Positions 17,557 through 26,061 of a stretch of DNA of 64,000 nt are shown one piece after another. The DNA lies in assembly GCA_039033995.1 (NCBI GenBank), contig JBCCBP010000011.1, forward strand, positions 1 through 64,000. Reading direction: 5' to 3'. A program made the translations under genes and the position numbers. How positions within the stretch are numbered: the stretch's first letter is position 1; each line of letters begins with the position of its first letter. Source of the DNA: CALBPI01 sp039033995. Lineage in GTDB: Bacteria; Pseudomonadota; Gammaproteobacteria; Steroidobacterales; Woeseiaceae. A model generated the notes under the pieces. It had not been told where the DNA came from and searched no databases. It saw nothing but the letters and a program-made list of their open reading frames with translations.

Positions 17557-18846
17557 TCAGATCACCTCGATCTCTGGTATCGGAATCACGAACTGACAGC
17601 CCCACTCACGGGTATAGGCAAGTGATTGCGTAATCTCTTCCTTGAGATTCCACGGCAGGATAAAAATATAGTCTGGCTTCGCATCGGCGATCACTTCCGG
17701 TGCCAGAATGGGAATATGCGTGCCGGGTGTATAGGTGCCTTGCTTGTAGGGATTACGGTCTACGGTGAACTCGAGAAAGTCCTTCTGTACGCCGCAGTAG
17801 TTCAGCAACGTATTGCCTTTGCCCGGAGCCCCGTAACCTACGACTTTCTTGCCAGCTTCTTTCGCCTCAACGAAAAATCGCATGATGTTCCAACGGGTTC
17901 GTTTCACCTGATCAGCAAATTGATGATAGCGCGCCATCGTGTCCAGACCGTCGTCGAGCTCACGCTGGCGTAACGCTTTGAGACGATCGGTTAGCGGTCG
18001 GGACTCGTCATCCTGATGGCGCGCGTAAATCCGCAGAGAACCGCCATGCGTTGGCAATTCTTCGACATCGAACAGGGTTAGTCCATGTGCTGCGAAAACA
18101 CGCTCAACGACGATGAACGAAAAGTAGCTGAAGTGCTCATGGTAGATCGTGTCGAACTGATTGGATTCCATCAGTCGATACAGATGCGGAAATTCCATCG
18201 TGATCGTGCCGTGCTCGGCCAGAACGATCTTCATGCCGGCGACGAAGCCATTCAGGTCCGGGACATGCGCCAGTACATTGTTGCCAAGCAACAAGTCGGC
18301 GTGACCATATTCCGCAACGATCTCACGAGCCGTGTCATCGCCGAAGAATCGTACGGTGGTGCGAATGCCTTTTTCGCGTGCTGCTTCCGCGATGTTGGCG
18401 GCTGGCTCGATGCCGAGTACCGGTACCTGTCGTTTCACGAAATGCTGCAACAGATAACCGTCGTTGCTTGCGATTTCCATCACCTGACTATTGCTGTCGA
18501 GCGATAGTTCGTCGCACATCTTTTCGACATACCGCTCGGCGTGTGCGACCCAGCTGTCCGAAAACGAGGAAAAGTAGGCGTACTCGCTGAAAATATCGTC
18601 AGGCGCGACGAATTCGTCGAGTTGTACGAGTCGACAGTCTTCGCAAACCAGCGCGTGCAACGGATAGAAGGGCTCCATATTGTTGAGCTGCTCTGGCTTG
18701 ATATGCGTCTGGCATAGCGGGGACATACCGAGGTCGACAAAGCTCCGCAAATTGCGCGAGCCGCAGAATCGGCAACACGTGCCAGTGGCGTTGTCGGTCG
18801 CGAGGGGTTGTTGGGTCGTCTCTATGGCGTTACTGCTCACAATCAA
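17557..18846 (-). CDS. Nucleotide-sugar C-methyltransferase (TylCIII/NovU-like)
   Basis: 429 residues. An N-terminal zinc-binding module (CRFCGSRNL at 24-32 and LVCEDCRLVQLDEF near 75) is followed by a SAM-binding core (VMEIASNDGYLLQHF near 125, GIEPAANIAEAA). The C-terminal domain contains VVGYGAPGKGNTLLNY near 335. This three-part layout is that of C-3 methyltransferases that build branched deoxysugars. It acts in the cytoplasm on a nucleotide-linked 4-keto sugar, and SAM supplies the methyl group. It sits just downstream of the CDP-glucose synthase, so a CDP-linked branched sugar is the expected product. Confidence 0.85.
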   Translation of the reverse strand: MIVSSNAIETTQQPLATDNATGTCCRFCGSRNLRSFVDLGMSPLCQTHIKPEQLNNMEPFYPLHALVCEDCRLVQLDEFVAPDDIFSEYAYFSSFSDSWVAHAERYVEKMCDELSLDSNSQVMEIASNDGYLLQHFVKRQVPVLGIEPAANIAEAAREKGIRTTVRFFGDDTAREIVAEYGHADLLLGNNVLAHVPDLNGFVAGMKIVLAEHGTITMEFPHLYRLMESNQFDTIYHEHFSYFSFIVVERVFAAHGLTLFDVEELPTHGGSLRIYARHQDDESRPLTDRLKALRQRELDDGLDTMARYHQFADQVKRTRWNIMRFFVEAKEAGKKVVGYGAPGKGNTLLNYCGVQKDFLEFTVDRNPYKQGTYTPGTHIPILAPEVIADAKPDYIFILPWNLKEEITQSLAYTREWGCQFVIPIPEIEVI

Positions 18847-18890
18847 TATCCTGTACTGTATTCGGTGGTCGGCGGGTCAGCCGACTCGCG

Positions 18891-19679
18891 TTAGTCTTGT
18901 TCTGTCTTGTTCCACAGTTCCCACGGTGCGTCGCCGCGTGCATAGGCTCGGTCGAACGAAATCTTGTCCTTGAACGTATCCATCGCACGCCAAAAGCCAT
19001 CGTAAGGGTACGCGAGCAGCTTGCGTTGCTTGATCAGCCGATCGAACGGCTCTTCGACCAGCTCGTCTCCGTCATTGATGTAGTCGAATATCGCGTTGCG
19101 CATCACGAAAAAACCGCCGTTGATCCAGAAATCCTTGTCAGTCAACTCACCCAGGCTTGAGACAAACCGGTCATCGTCAAATTTAGCGGCGTGAAAACTC
19201 TGCCATGTTCTAACGGCCGCGAAGCTCGCAATGGCATCTTTTCGTTTCACTTCATCGATCATCTGGTTGATCGGTATATCGGACAGTCCGTCGCTATAGT
19301 TGGCGAGAAACATCTCGTCGTCTTTGACGAGATGGCGAACCGCCAGCAGGCGCTGACCGATATTGGCATGCATGCCCGTTTCAGCGAACGTGATTGACCA
19401 ATCATCGATATCGGTGTTGTGAGGCTCGATGGTGCGGCCACCATCACGCAGCGTAAAATCGTTGGAATCGGTCTCTCGGTAATTTAGGAAGTACTCCTTG
19501 ACGAGATCACCCCGGTATCCAAGGCAAAGGATAAAGTCCTTGTGCCCGTGGTAGGCGTAGTAGCGCATCAGATGCCAGACAATCGGTCGGTATCCGATGT
19601 TCACCAGAGGCTTCGGTGTAACATCGGAGTGCTCTCTTAATCGGGTGCCTAATCCACCACAAAATATTACTACTTTCAT
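18891..19679 (-). CDS. rfbF: Glucose-1-phosphate cytidylyltransferase
   Basis: 262 residues, typical for RfbF. The nucleotidyltransferase signature CGGLGTRLREHSDVTPKP is at the N-terminus, followed by LVNIGYRPIVWHLM, and the metal/sugar region NGGFFVM at about 175. It makes CDP-glucose from CTP and glucose-1-phosphate, the entry to CDP-deoxysugars. The gene leads a run of sugar-modifying genes on the minus strand. A short hairpin (18868-18885) separates it from the methyltransferase gene. Confidence 0.93.
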   Translation of the reverse strand: MKVVIFCGGLGTRLREHSDVTPKPLVNIGYRPIVWHLMRYYAYHGHKDFILCLGYRGDLVKEYFLNYRETDSNDFTLRDGGRTIEPHNTDIDDWSITFAETGMHANIGQRLLAVRHLVKDDEMFLANYSDGLSDIPINQMIDEVKRKDAIASFAAVRTWQSFHAAKFDDDRFVSSLGELTDKDFWINGGFFVMRNAIFDYINDGDELVEEPFDRLIKQRKLLAYPYDGFWRAMDTFKDKISFDRAYARGDAPWELWNKTEQD

Positions 19680-19714
19680 TGCCTTAGCTTCTTTTTATCC
19701 AGTATTTTATGAGT

Positions 19715-20611
19715 TCAGTTTGCTCGCACGGTGGCTACCAATTCTCGCAACACAGCGGATCGTTGCCACATTAGTCGACGCATGAAATAGGTACTTGCCT
19801 TGAGCTTGCTCCCGCGTAGATCGTCGGTGTTCCAGACATACTTCAGGTAGCGCCCGGTTTGTCGCAGGATGGGTAGCCGAAAAGACGACTGACTCGCAGC
19901 CCAGAATGCTTTTTGTTTTGCTTCGTCCGCGCGATCATGGCTGCTCGACTCTGGGTGCATACGGCGATAAAACAGTTGCTGCGGCAACTCGACAAAGTCG
20001 CCGAGTAACACCAACTCCGCCATAAAGCTGATATCGCCTGCCGGCAGTGCACCATCGCCAAAAATATGGGTCTTGCGGACGGCGTCAGTACGCATGAGTC
20101 CATAAATCGCATTGGTCAGGCGATAACGATCGAAGAAGGTTTGCAGGCGTCGCACCGGGTCGTCATCCACGATGTGCATGTTGTCGTCAAAAGCCCCGAG
20201 CTCTTTACCAGATTCGTCGATCAGCATCGTCTTGCCGTAACTGAGTACGGCTGCAGGATGGTCTTGTAACCCTTTCAAGCACAAGGCATGCAGATCAGGC
20301 GCAAACAAGTCGTCCGCGTTGGACCACCGAAAGAACGGCGCGCGCGCCAGCTCGACTAGCAGGGCGTAATTGCCCGCAGCGCCAATATTGGTTGGGTTGC
20401 GGTGTACGATGACACGCGAATCCCGGGCGGCAAAGGCTTCGCAGATTTCGGGTGTGCGATCCGTCGATGCGTTATCGGCGATGATGAGCTCGAAATCGGC
20501 TTCGGTTTGCGCCAGCACTGACTCAATAGCCGCGGCCAGGTATCGCTCGCCGTTATACACCGGCATGCCGACGCTGATCAAAGGCACCTTCTTGCGCTCT
20601 GTGTTCACCAT
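19715..20611 (-). CDS. Glycosyltransferase family 2
   Basis: 298 residues with the GT-A start SVGMPVYNGERYLAAAIESV (residues 13-32), LIIADNASTDRT, and the metal-binding WSNADDLFAPD region at about 98. It adds a sugar to the growing lipid-linked unit on the cytoplasmic face. A basic C-terminal region (about 250-298) may contact the membrane. It lies between rfbF and the flippase gene. The donor is not known; the CDP-branched sugar made next door is a reasonable candidate. Confidence 0.87.
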   Translation of the reverse strand: MVNTERKKVPLISVGMPVYNGERYLAAAIESVLAQTEADFELIIADNASTDRTPEICEAFAARDSRVIVHRNPTNIGAAGNYALLVELARAPFFRWSNADDLFAPDLHALCLKGLQDHPAAVLSYGKTMLIDESGKELGAFDDNMHIVDDDPVRRLQTFFDRYRLTNAIYGLMRTDAVRKTHIFGDGALPAGDISFMAELVLLGDFVELPQQLFYRRMHPESSSHDRADEAKQKAFWAASQSSFRLPILRQTGRYLKYVWNTDDLRGSKLKASTYFMRRLMWQRSAVLRELVATVRAN

Positions 20612-20720
20612 ATTCCCCGAACGAATACCGGACAGCCGAAAGAAGAGGAGGCTACCGAACCGGTAGCTCCGCGTATATTAACCGAATCACATTACGCGTT
20701 TATCACGACAATGTCGTGTA

Positions 20721-22292
20721 TTAGCGCTTTATTAGCTTCTTAGTATACTGCATTGATAAATCGAAAATTTCCTTCTCCGCACTATTCTGCGGACGGCCGC
20801 TCATCAGCCACAGCAAGCCGATCATTCCAACAAACAATGCAGCACCGGCTGAGGAGGCTAGCAGCAGGTGCGGAACGGTGGGGTCGAGATTAGGCAGCGC
20901 GCGCCAGACGCAGTAGAACATCACCAATGCCGCCAGCAGTGGTTTCGATACGACCCGGGTGAAGCTGCCGATCGGTACATTCATTTGGCGTGATGCGAGC
21001 ACTGCATAGGTCGGCAAGGCGAGGCATGCTGTAACCAGCATAGCGATCGCCGCACCGATGACACCGAACCGCTGATTCAGGTATGCGAGCAGCGGCAGCA
21101 CAAAAAACAGTTGTGCAAGAGAAACCAGGCTGACGGTTTTCGGCTTGCCTATTGCCATCAGTACAGTCGCAATCGGTGATTGGATCGCTGTGACTGCGCC
21201 GAACAGGGCCAGCACTTGAATCAATGGAATCGCGGCAATCCAGTCTTCACCGAGCACGATGGGCGTGAACAGTTCCGCGGTGGCGGCAATGCCAAACCCG
21301 GTTGGCAATGACAGCAGCGATAGCAGCCCGGCGACGCGCACAAACTGCTTTGCAATTCGTGCCTGATCATCGGCAATTTTGGAAAAGCCGGGTAATAGTG
21401 CTCGATTGGCAGGGGCCACGAGTTCCGTCGTCGGAAGGTTCGAGATTTCGTATGAAATGCTATAAAGGCCAAGTCCTTTCGCACCTGATATGCGGCCGAT
21501 GATCAGGTCAGGGCCGACTCGTCGGAACATGTTGACCATGTTGTTCAGAAACAGCCACTTAGAGAAATTCATAATGCGATCCAGCGCCTTGAACGACCAG
21601 CTGGGCCGATAAGGGTGGGCCCAGTAGCTCAGGATCGTGGTTGCGATGCGGGTAGATACTGAGCCGATCACTAGCGCCCAGTAAGAGCGCAGCCAAAATG
21701 CCAGCGGAATCGTAATTGCAAAGCCGATGACCTTTACCGATACACGGAAAGCGAACTCTTTGTCGAATGTCAGATGTTTGCGAAAGTCGACCAGGCCAAT
21801 GTTCTCGAGCCCTTGCGAAAAGGTGGACAAAGACAGCACTGCAAATACGGCGATTAGCTCACGCTGGCCGTAGAATAAGGATGCAGGGTAGGCGAGCAAC
21901 AGCAGTAGGGTACCCGCGGCGAGACCGAGCGAGACGTTGAGCGACCACGCCGTATTGTAATCGTCAGCATCTGCCCGCTGGTTTTGAATGATTGCGACTT
22001 CGAAACCGAACGTGGTCAATAGCTCGACCATCGCGACGATCGTCATTGCCATTGCGGCAATACCGAAGTCTTCTGGATCCAGTAGTCGAACGAGGATCAG
22101 CGTGCTGATCAGGCCGATAAAGCGGATAGCTAGCTTCGAAAACACCATCCAGGCCGCGCCAAGGGCGGTTTTTCGTCCCAGATTCTCCAATTTGCTGTCA
22201 GCCTCAACTCGTCTTCGCGTGCGGATAGTATCGTGTTTACTCACGGCGTTCGTCGCTTGTGTCACAAACTCATCATTTTGTACAAGCGTCAA
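20721..22292 (-). CDS. Lipopolysaccharide/exopolysaccharide flippase (Wzx-like, MOP superfamily)
   Basis: 523 residues with about 12-14 hydrophobic segments. A basic N-terminal 40 residues precede AAWMVFSKLAIRFIGLISTL and RLLDPEDFGIAAMAM, which is a signature of MOP-type polysaccharide exporters (PST family). It moves undecaprenyl-linked oligosaccharide across the inner membrane. The first ATG at 22292 is used here. A start a little downstream would leave more promoter room against the divergent oxidoreductase. It closes the minus-strand EPS block. Confidence 0.88.
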   Translation of the reverse strand: MTLVQNDEFVTQATNAVSKHDTIRTRRRVEADSKLENLGRKTALGAAWMVFSKLAIRFIGLISTLILVRLLDPEDFGIAAMAMTIVAMVELLTTFGFEVAIIQNQRADADDYNTAWSLNVSLGLAAGTLLLLLAYPASLFYGQRELIAVFAVLSLSTFSQGLENIGLVDFRKHLTFDKEFAFRVSVKVIGFAITIPLAFWLRSYWALVIGSVSTRIATTILSYWAHPYRPSWSFKALDRIMNFSKWLFLNNMVNMFRRVGPDLIIGRISGAKGLGLYSISYEISNLPTTELVAPANRALLPGFSKIADDQARIAKQFVRVAGLLSLLSLPTGFGIAATAELFTPIVLGEDWIAAIPLIQVLALFGAVTAIQSPIATVLMAIGKPKTVSLVSLAQLFFVLPLLAYLNQRFGVIGAAIAMLVTACLALPTYAVLASRQMNVPIGSFTRVVSKPLLAALVMFYCVWRALPNLDPTVPHLLLASSAGAALFVGMIGLLWLMSGRPQNSAEKEIFDLSMQYTKKLIKR

Positions 22293-22345
22293 AGGACGGC
22301 TTTTTTCTGTACCATGCGGCCGTATTCAACGCATCGACTCGCTTT

Positions 22346-23440
22346 ATGGATACAGATTTCGACGTTATTGTGATCGGCGCCGGCATTGTTGGACTTGCGT
22401 GTGCACGTGAGCTTGCGGTGCGCGGCATGTCCGTTGCCGTGCTTGAGGCAGAGGCTCAGCCACTGACGCACACAAGTAGTCGTAATTCCGAGGTGATCCA
22501 CGCAGGTATCTACTATGCGCCTGGTTCATTGAAGGCGAAGCTGTGCGTCGAGGGAAAGTCACGGCTTTACGCTTACTGTCAGCGCAAGCAGGTGCCCCAC
22601 CGACAGTTGGGCAAACTGATCGTTGCGACGACGCATGCGGACGTCGGGAAACTCGAGGGTTACCGACAGACGGCAGCTCTGAACGGTGTTACCGATCTCG
22701 AATGGCGTAGTCGATCTCAGGTTGAGAAACTCGAGCCCGATGTGGTGTGTGATACCGCGTTGTGGTCGCCGTCTACAGGTATTCTCGATACGCACGAATA
22801 TGCGCTGAGTCTGCTAGGAGATCTGGAGTCGGCAGGCGGTATCGTGGTTTGTAACGCGCGTGTGGCCAACGTGGATCGGCGCGGCGAGTGCTGGTTCGTG
22901 ACGACGGCCGAAAACGATACTGTGTCGTGCGCGCGGCTATTGAATGCGGCGGGGCTTGAGGCGGTTACTGTGGCCAAAAGTATCGCGCCTTTGGCCTCAG
23001 AGTTCGTGCCGGAGGCCTTCTTCGCGATCGGGCATTATTTCGTGCTCACCGGAAAAGCGCCGTTTAACCATCTCATCTACCCAACGGCCAGCGACGCGGG
23101 GCTCGGCGTGCATGTTACCCTTGATATTGGTGGTCAGGCGCGTTTCGGGCCGGATGTGCAGTGGGTCGAGCACGTCGATTACCGATTCGATGAGCGTTTG
23201 AAGGCGGAATTCGTGACTGCAATACGGCGTTACTACCCTGGGCTCGATGCCGCCAGACTGCAACCAGGCTATACGGGCATCCGGCCGAAGATCGCGGGGC
23301 CCGGCGCACCTGCGGCCGATTTCAATATCCAGTCGAGCGAAACGCACGGCTGTCACGGGTTGGTCAACTTGTTCGGTATCGAGTCGCCGGGCATTACTGC
23401 CTCGCTAGCGATCGCCGAATACGTGGCCGACCGGCTCTGA
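22346..23440 (+). CDS. FAD-dependent oxidoreductase, L-2-hydroxyglutarate dehydrogenase (LhgO)-like
   Basis: 364 residues from the ATG at 22346, where the dinucleotide-binding motif VIVIGAGIVGLACARELA follows at once. An upstream ATG at 22259 would add an extension without recognisable sequence and overlap the divergent flippase gene. SRNSEVIHAGIYY at about 46 is typical of LhgO/DAO-type enzymes (the NSxVIHAG motif), and PGYTGIRPKI near 310 matches the FAD domain end. It oxidises a 2-hydroxy acid to the keto acid. LhgO is the nearest family, but placement inside a polysaccharide locus leaves the substrate open. Confidence 0.75.
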   Translation: MDTDFDVIVIGAGIVGLACARELAVRGMSVAVLEAEAQPLTHTSSRNSEVIHAGIYYAPGSLKAKLCVEGKSRLYAYCQRKQVPHRQLGKLIVATTHADVGKLEGYRQTAALNGVTDLEWRSRSQVEKLEPDVVCDTALWSPSTGILDTHEYALSLLGDLESAGGIVVCNARVANVDRRGECWFVTTAENDTVSCARLLNAAGLEAVTVAKSIAPLASEFVPEAFFAIGHYFVLTGKAPFNHLIYPTASDAGLGVHVTLDIGGQARFGPDVQWVEHVDYRFDERLKAEFVTAIRRYYPGLDAARLQPGYTGIRPKIAGPGAPAADFNIQSSETHGCHGLVNLFGIESPGITASLAIAEYVADRL

Positions 23441-23497
23441 GATAAAACAACAAGATAAGGCAGACCGACTGGAACATCCGGGCGGGGAGCATGAGCG

Positions 23498-24814
23498 ATG
23501 CGAATTGGCGTTTTTGGACACTATGGCAATGCTAACCTTGGTGACGAGGCTATCATTCGGGCGGCTATCGAGAATCTGCGTGGGCGTCTGACCGAGACGG
23601 ACATTGTCTGTTTTTCAATCAATGAAGCGGACTCGGCGCAAAGATACGATGTCCCTGCATATCCAATACGGCGTCTTCAGCGTGAAGCTGTTGCATTTGA
23701 ATTGTCTGGGGAGCCGCCGGTTCCTGAGGGTTGGTTTGATCGCAATCGCCGTTCGCCAGCACCGAGATCGACCGACGGAACTGGCTTGCGAGAGCGGCTT
23801 AAACGCGTCAAATGGTTAAGAACTCTTGTGCTTAGACTACGGCAGGGGGCGCGAGGCATTGCGCAACTACCTGGCGAGCTGCGCTTTCTCTACCGTAGTT
23901 TCCAGGTGCTGAAGTCCCTCGATTTGTTGATGGTCACGGGGTCCAATCAGTTTCTGGATAATTTTGGCGGCGTCTGGGGCTTCCCGTACACGGTCTTCAA
24001 GTGGGTAGCGCTGGCGCGGCTGGCGGGTTGCAAAGTGGCGCTGGTCAGTCTTGGCGCGGGCCCCCTGAAGCACCCGGTCAGTCATCGCCTATGCCGGTGG
24101 TCGCTCGCTCTGGCGCATCATGCGTCCTATCGTGACGAACCGTCGCGCGAGCTGGTCGAGGGTTCGCCGCCTCATAAAGGGCTGGTTTATCCCGATGTAG
24201 CGAGCAATGTCTCATTGCCCGATCCAGTTCAGCGCGACGAGCAGCGTCCGCTCTGTGTTGGGATTAATCCCATGCCGGTGTTTGATGCGCGCTATTGGCA
24301 CGCCGGCGACGATCGCCAGTACAGTGCCTACGTCGACAAACTGGTAGGGCTCACCCGACACGTGCAGTCTAACGGGTATCTTGCTTGTCTTTTTAGTACG
24401 CAAATCAAAGACAACGCGGTCATTGGTGATGTGTTATCGAGACTAACTGACGAAGAACGCGACGCGGTCGTCGTGCGCCAGCCGCGCACGGTTGATGAAC
24501 TGCTGGCAACGCTGCGAGACATCGACATCTCGGTACCCACACGGTTTCACGGCACAGTGCTGTCGGTGCGCGTCGGCAATCCGACGCTCGGGATCTGCTA
24601 TCACCGCAAAACCGGTGATCTGCTGACCGCGATTGGCCTCGGCGAGTATCAGGTCGATTTCACCACCTTCACGCTCGACGAGATCATCGCGCTGTTGGAT
24701 CGACTCATTGCAAACCGCGAGACAGTGCGGCCCATCGTGCAGCGCGCCAATCAGCAGCATGAACAGTTGCTGTCGGAACAATACGACCGCATTGTCGGCT
24801 TGCTGGACGACTGA
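23498..24814 (+). CDS. Polysaccharide pyruvyl transferase family protein (CsaB-like)
   Basis: 438 residues. Family marks: GHYGNANLGDEAIIRAAIE (residues 7-25), a central VTGSNQFLDNFGGVWGF near 147, and the C-terminal VPTRFHGTVLSVRVG near 345, where His and Arg bind phosphoenolpyruvate. It transfers pyruvate as a ketal onto sugars, making the polymer acidic. It follows the FAD oxidoreductase by 57 bases, likely in one transcript, and completes the polysaccharide locus. Confidence 0.87.
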   Translation: MRIGVFGHYGNANLGDEAIIRAAIENLRGRLTETDIVCFSINEADSAQRYDVPAYPIRRLQREAVAFELSGEPPVPEGWFDRNRRSPAPRSTDGTGLRERLKRVKWLRTLVLRLRQGARGIAQLPGELRFLYRSFQVLKSLDLLMVTGSNQFLDNFGGVWGFPYTVFKWVALARLAGCKVALVSLGAGPLKHPVSHRLCRWSLALAHHASYRDEPSRELVEGSPPHKGLVYPDVASNVSLPDPVQRDEQRPLCVGINPMPVFDARYWHAGDDRQYSAYVDKLVGLTRHVQSNGYLACLFSTQIKDNAVIGDVLSRLTDEERDAVVVRQPRTVDELLATLRDIDISVPTRFHGTVLSVRVGNPTLGICYHRKTGDLLTAIGLGEYQVDFTTFTLDEIIALLDRLIANRETVRPIVQRANQQHEQLLSEQYDRIVGLLDD

Positions 24815-24866
24815 GACGTTTGCGAGCTGCGTCGACTGGTTTTCAGGCGGCGTCTAGGTCGAGCCC

Positions 24867-24875
24867 TGCTATAAT
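24867..24875 (+). promoter_or_regulatory. Extended -10 promoter of tyrA-gltX
   Basis: TGCTATAAT, a consensus extended -10 (TGnTATAAT), lies 30 bases before the tyrA ATG in the 90-base gap. No good -35 is seen, which extended -10 promoters tolerate. Confidence 0.6.
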
Positions 24876-24904
24876 CTCGCCGCTTTTCCACTGCGGTAGC
24901 CGCT

Positions 24905-26023
24905 ATGTCTGAACACAAGACTGACATTACTTTTGATGGGCTCGATGCGTTGCGCGAACGGCTGGACGCCGTCGACGAAGCATTGGTGCGTACGATTGCA
25001 GAGCGGCAGGCATTAGTCTCGGAAATTGGGCGGCTGAAAGCCTCGCATGGACACCAGACTCGCGACTTCAAACGAGAGCGCGTCGTGCTCGACCGGGCGC
25101 GGGCGACGGCGACGGCAGCCGGTGTCGATGCGGAGCTTGCCGAACGGGTCTTGACGGAGATGATTCGTTCCTCACTCGAGAAGCAGGAGCGCGATCGGGT
25201 CATGGCGTCTGCAGCGGGGGATGGTCGATCCGCACTGGTAATCGGCGGTGCCGGTCGTATGGGCAAGTGGTTCGTCGAGTTTTTTCACTCTCAGGGCTAC
25301 GCTGTCTCTATCGCCGATCCGGCAGCGGATACGCAACAAGATCGGGTATTCAGCGATTGGCAAAGCGCTGGTGTGGACTACGACATCATCGTTGTCGCGA
25401 CCACGCTGGCATTGAGCGCCAAGGTGCTCGATGAGCTCACCAAGTTACGGCCAGATGGCCTCGTGTTCGATGTTGGGTCATTGAAAACACCACTGCGTGC
25501 GGCGCTGCAACGAATGGCGGCCGCCGACATTCGGGTCACGTCCATTCATCCAATGTTCGGTCCGTCTACACAATTGCTGGCGGGGAAGCAGGTGATCTTT
25601 ACCGATGTCGGTAATGCGGCCGCGACGCAGCAGGCGCGCGATTTGTTTGCGTCGACCATGGCGACCTGTATCGACATGAGTATCGATGCGCACGATCAGA
25701 TCATTTCCTATGTATTGGGGTTGTCGCATGCCACCAACATCGCGTTTGCCGACGCGTTGCGTACTAGTGGCATGGATGCCGACAGCATCACCCAGGTGTC
25801 CAGCCCCACCTTTGACGCGCAGCTCGGCATGGGCCGTACCGTGATCGCTGAGAATCCCCACCTGTACTATGAGATCCAGCGCCTGAACGATTATGGGCTC
25901 GATGCGCTTCGTGCACTGGCTGCGGCGGTCAATCGATTGGAGACAGCGGTGGCCGGCGATGACGAAGCGAGCTTCGTCGCTGCCATGCAGAATAGCCGCG
26001 ATTTTTTTGATAGCGAGCAGTAG
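24905..26023 (+). CDS. tyrA: Bifunctional chorismate mutase/prephenate dehydrogenase (T-protein)
   Basis: 372 residues, standard for the fused TyrA of gammaproteobacteria. Chorismate mutase (residues about 12-95) begins ALRERLDAVDEALVRTIAER with the conserved AroQ arginines. The prephenate dehydrogenase follows: VIGGAGRMGKWFVEFF (NAD site, near 113), SIHPMFGP (near 218) and LGLSHATNIAFADAL (near 275). It converts chorismate to 4-hydroxyphenylpyruvate for tyrosine, with NAD. It is followed at 38 bases by gltX, probably cotranscribed. Confidence 0.95.
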   Translation: MSEHKTDITFDGLDALRERLDAVDEALVRTIAERQALVSEIGRLKASHGHQTRDFKRERVVLDRARATATAAGVDAELAERVLTEMIRSSLEKQERDRVMASAAGDGRSALVIGGAGRMGKWFVEFFHSQGYAVSIADPAADTQQDRVFSDWQSAGVDYDIIVVATTLALSAKVLDELTKLRPDGLVFDVGSLKTPLRAALQRMAAADIRVTSIHPMFGPSTQLLAGKQVIFTDVGNAAATQQARDLFASTMATCIDMSIDAHDQIISYVLGLSHATNIAFADALRTSGMDADSITQVSSPTFDAQLGMGRTVIAENPHLYYEIQRLNDYGLDALRALAAAVNRLETAVAGDDEASFVAAMQNSRDFFDSEQ

Positions 26024-26061
26024 CGCACGTAGACGTTAACTGCCGAAATACGGAAACACTC

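Noticed and set aside
22259..22345. N-terminal extension of the FAD oxidoreductase
   Set aside because: It has no family similarity, and the Rossmann motif begins right after the ATG at 22346.
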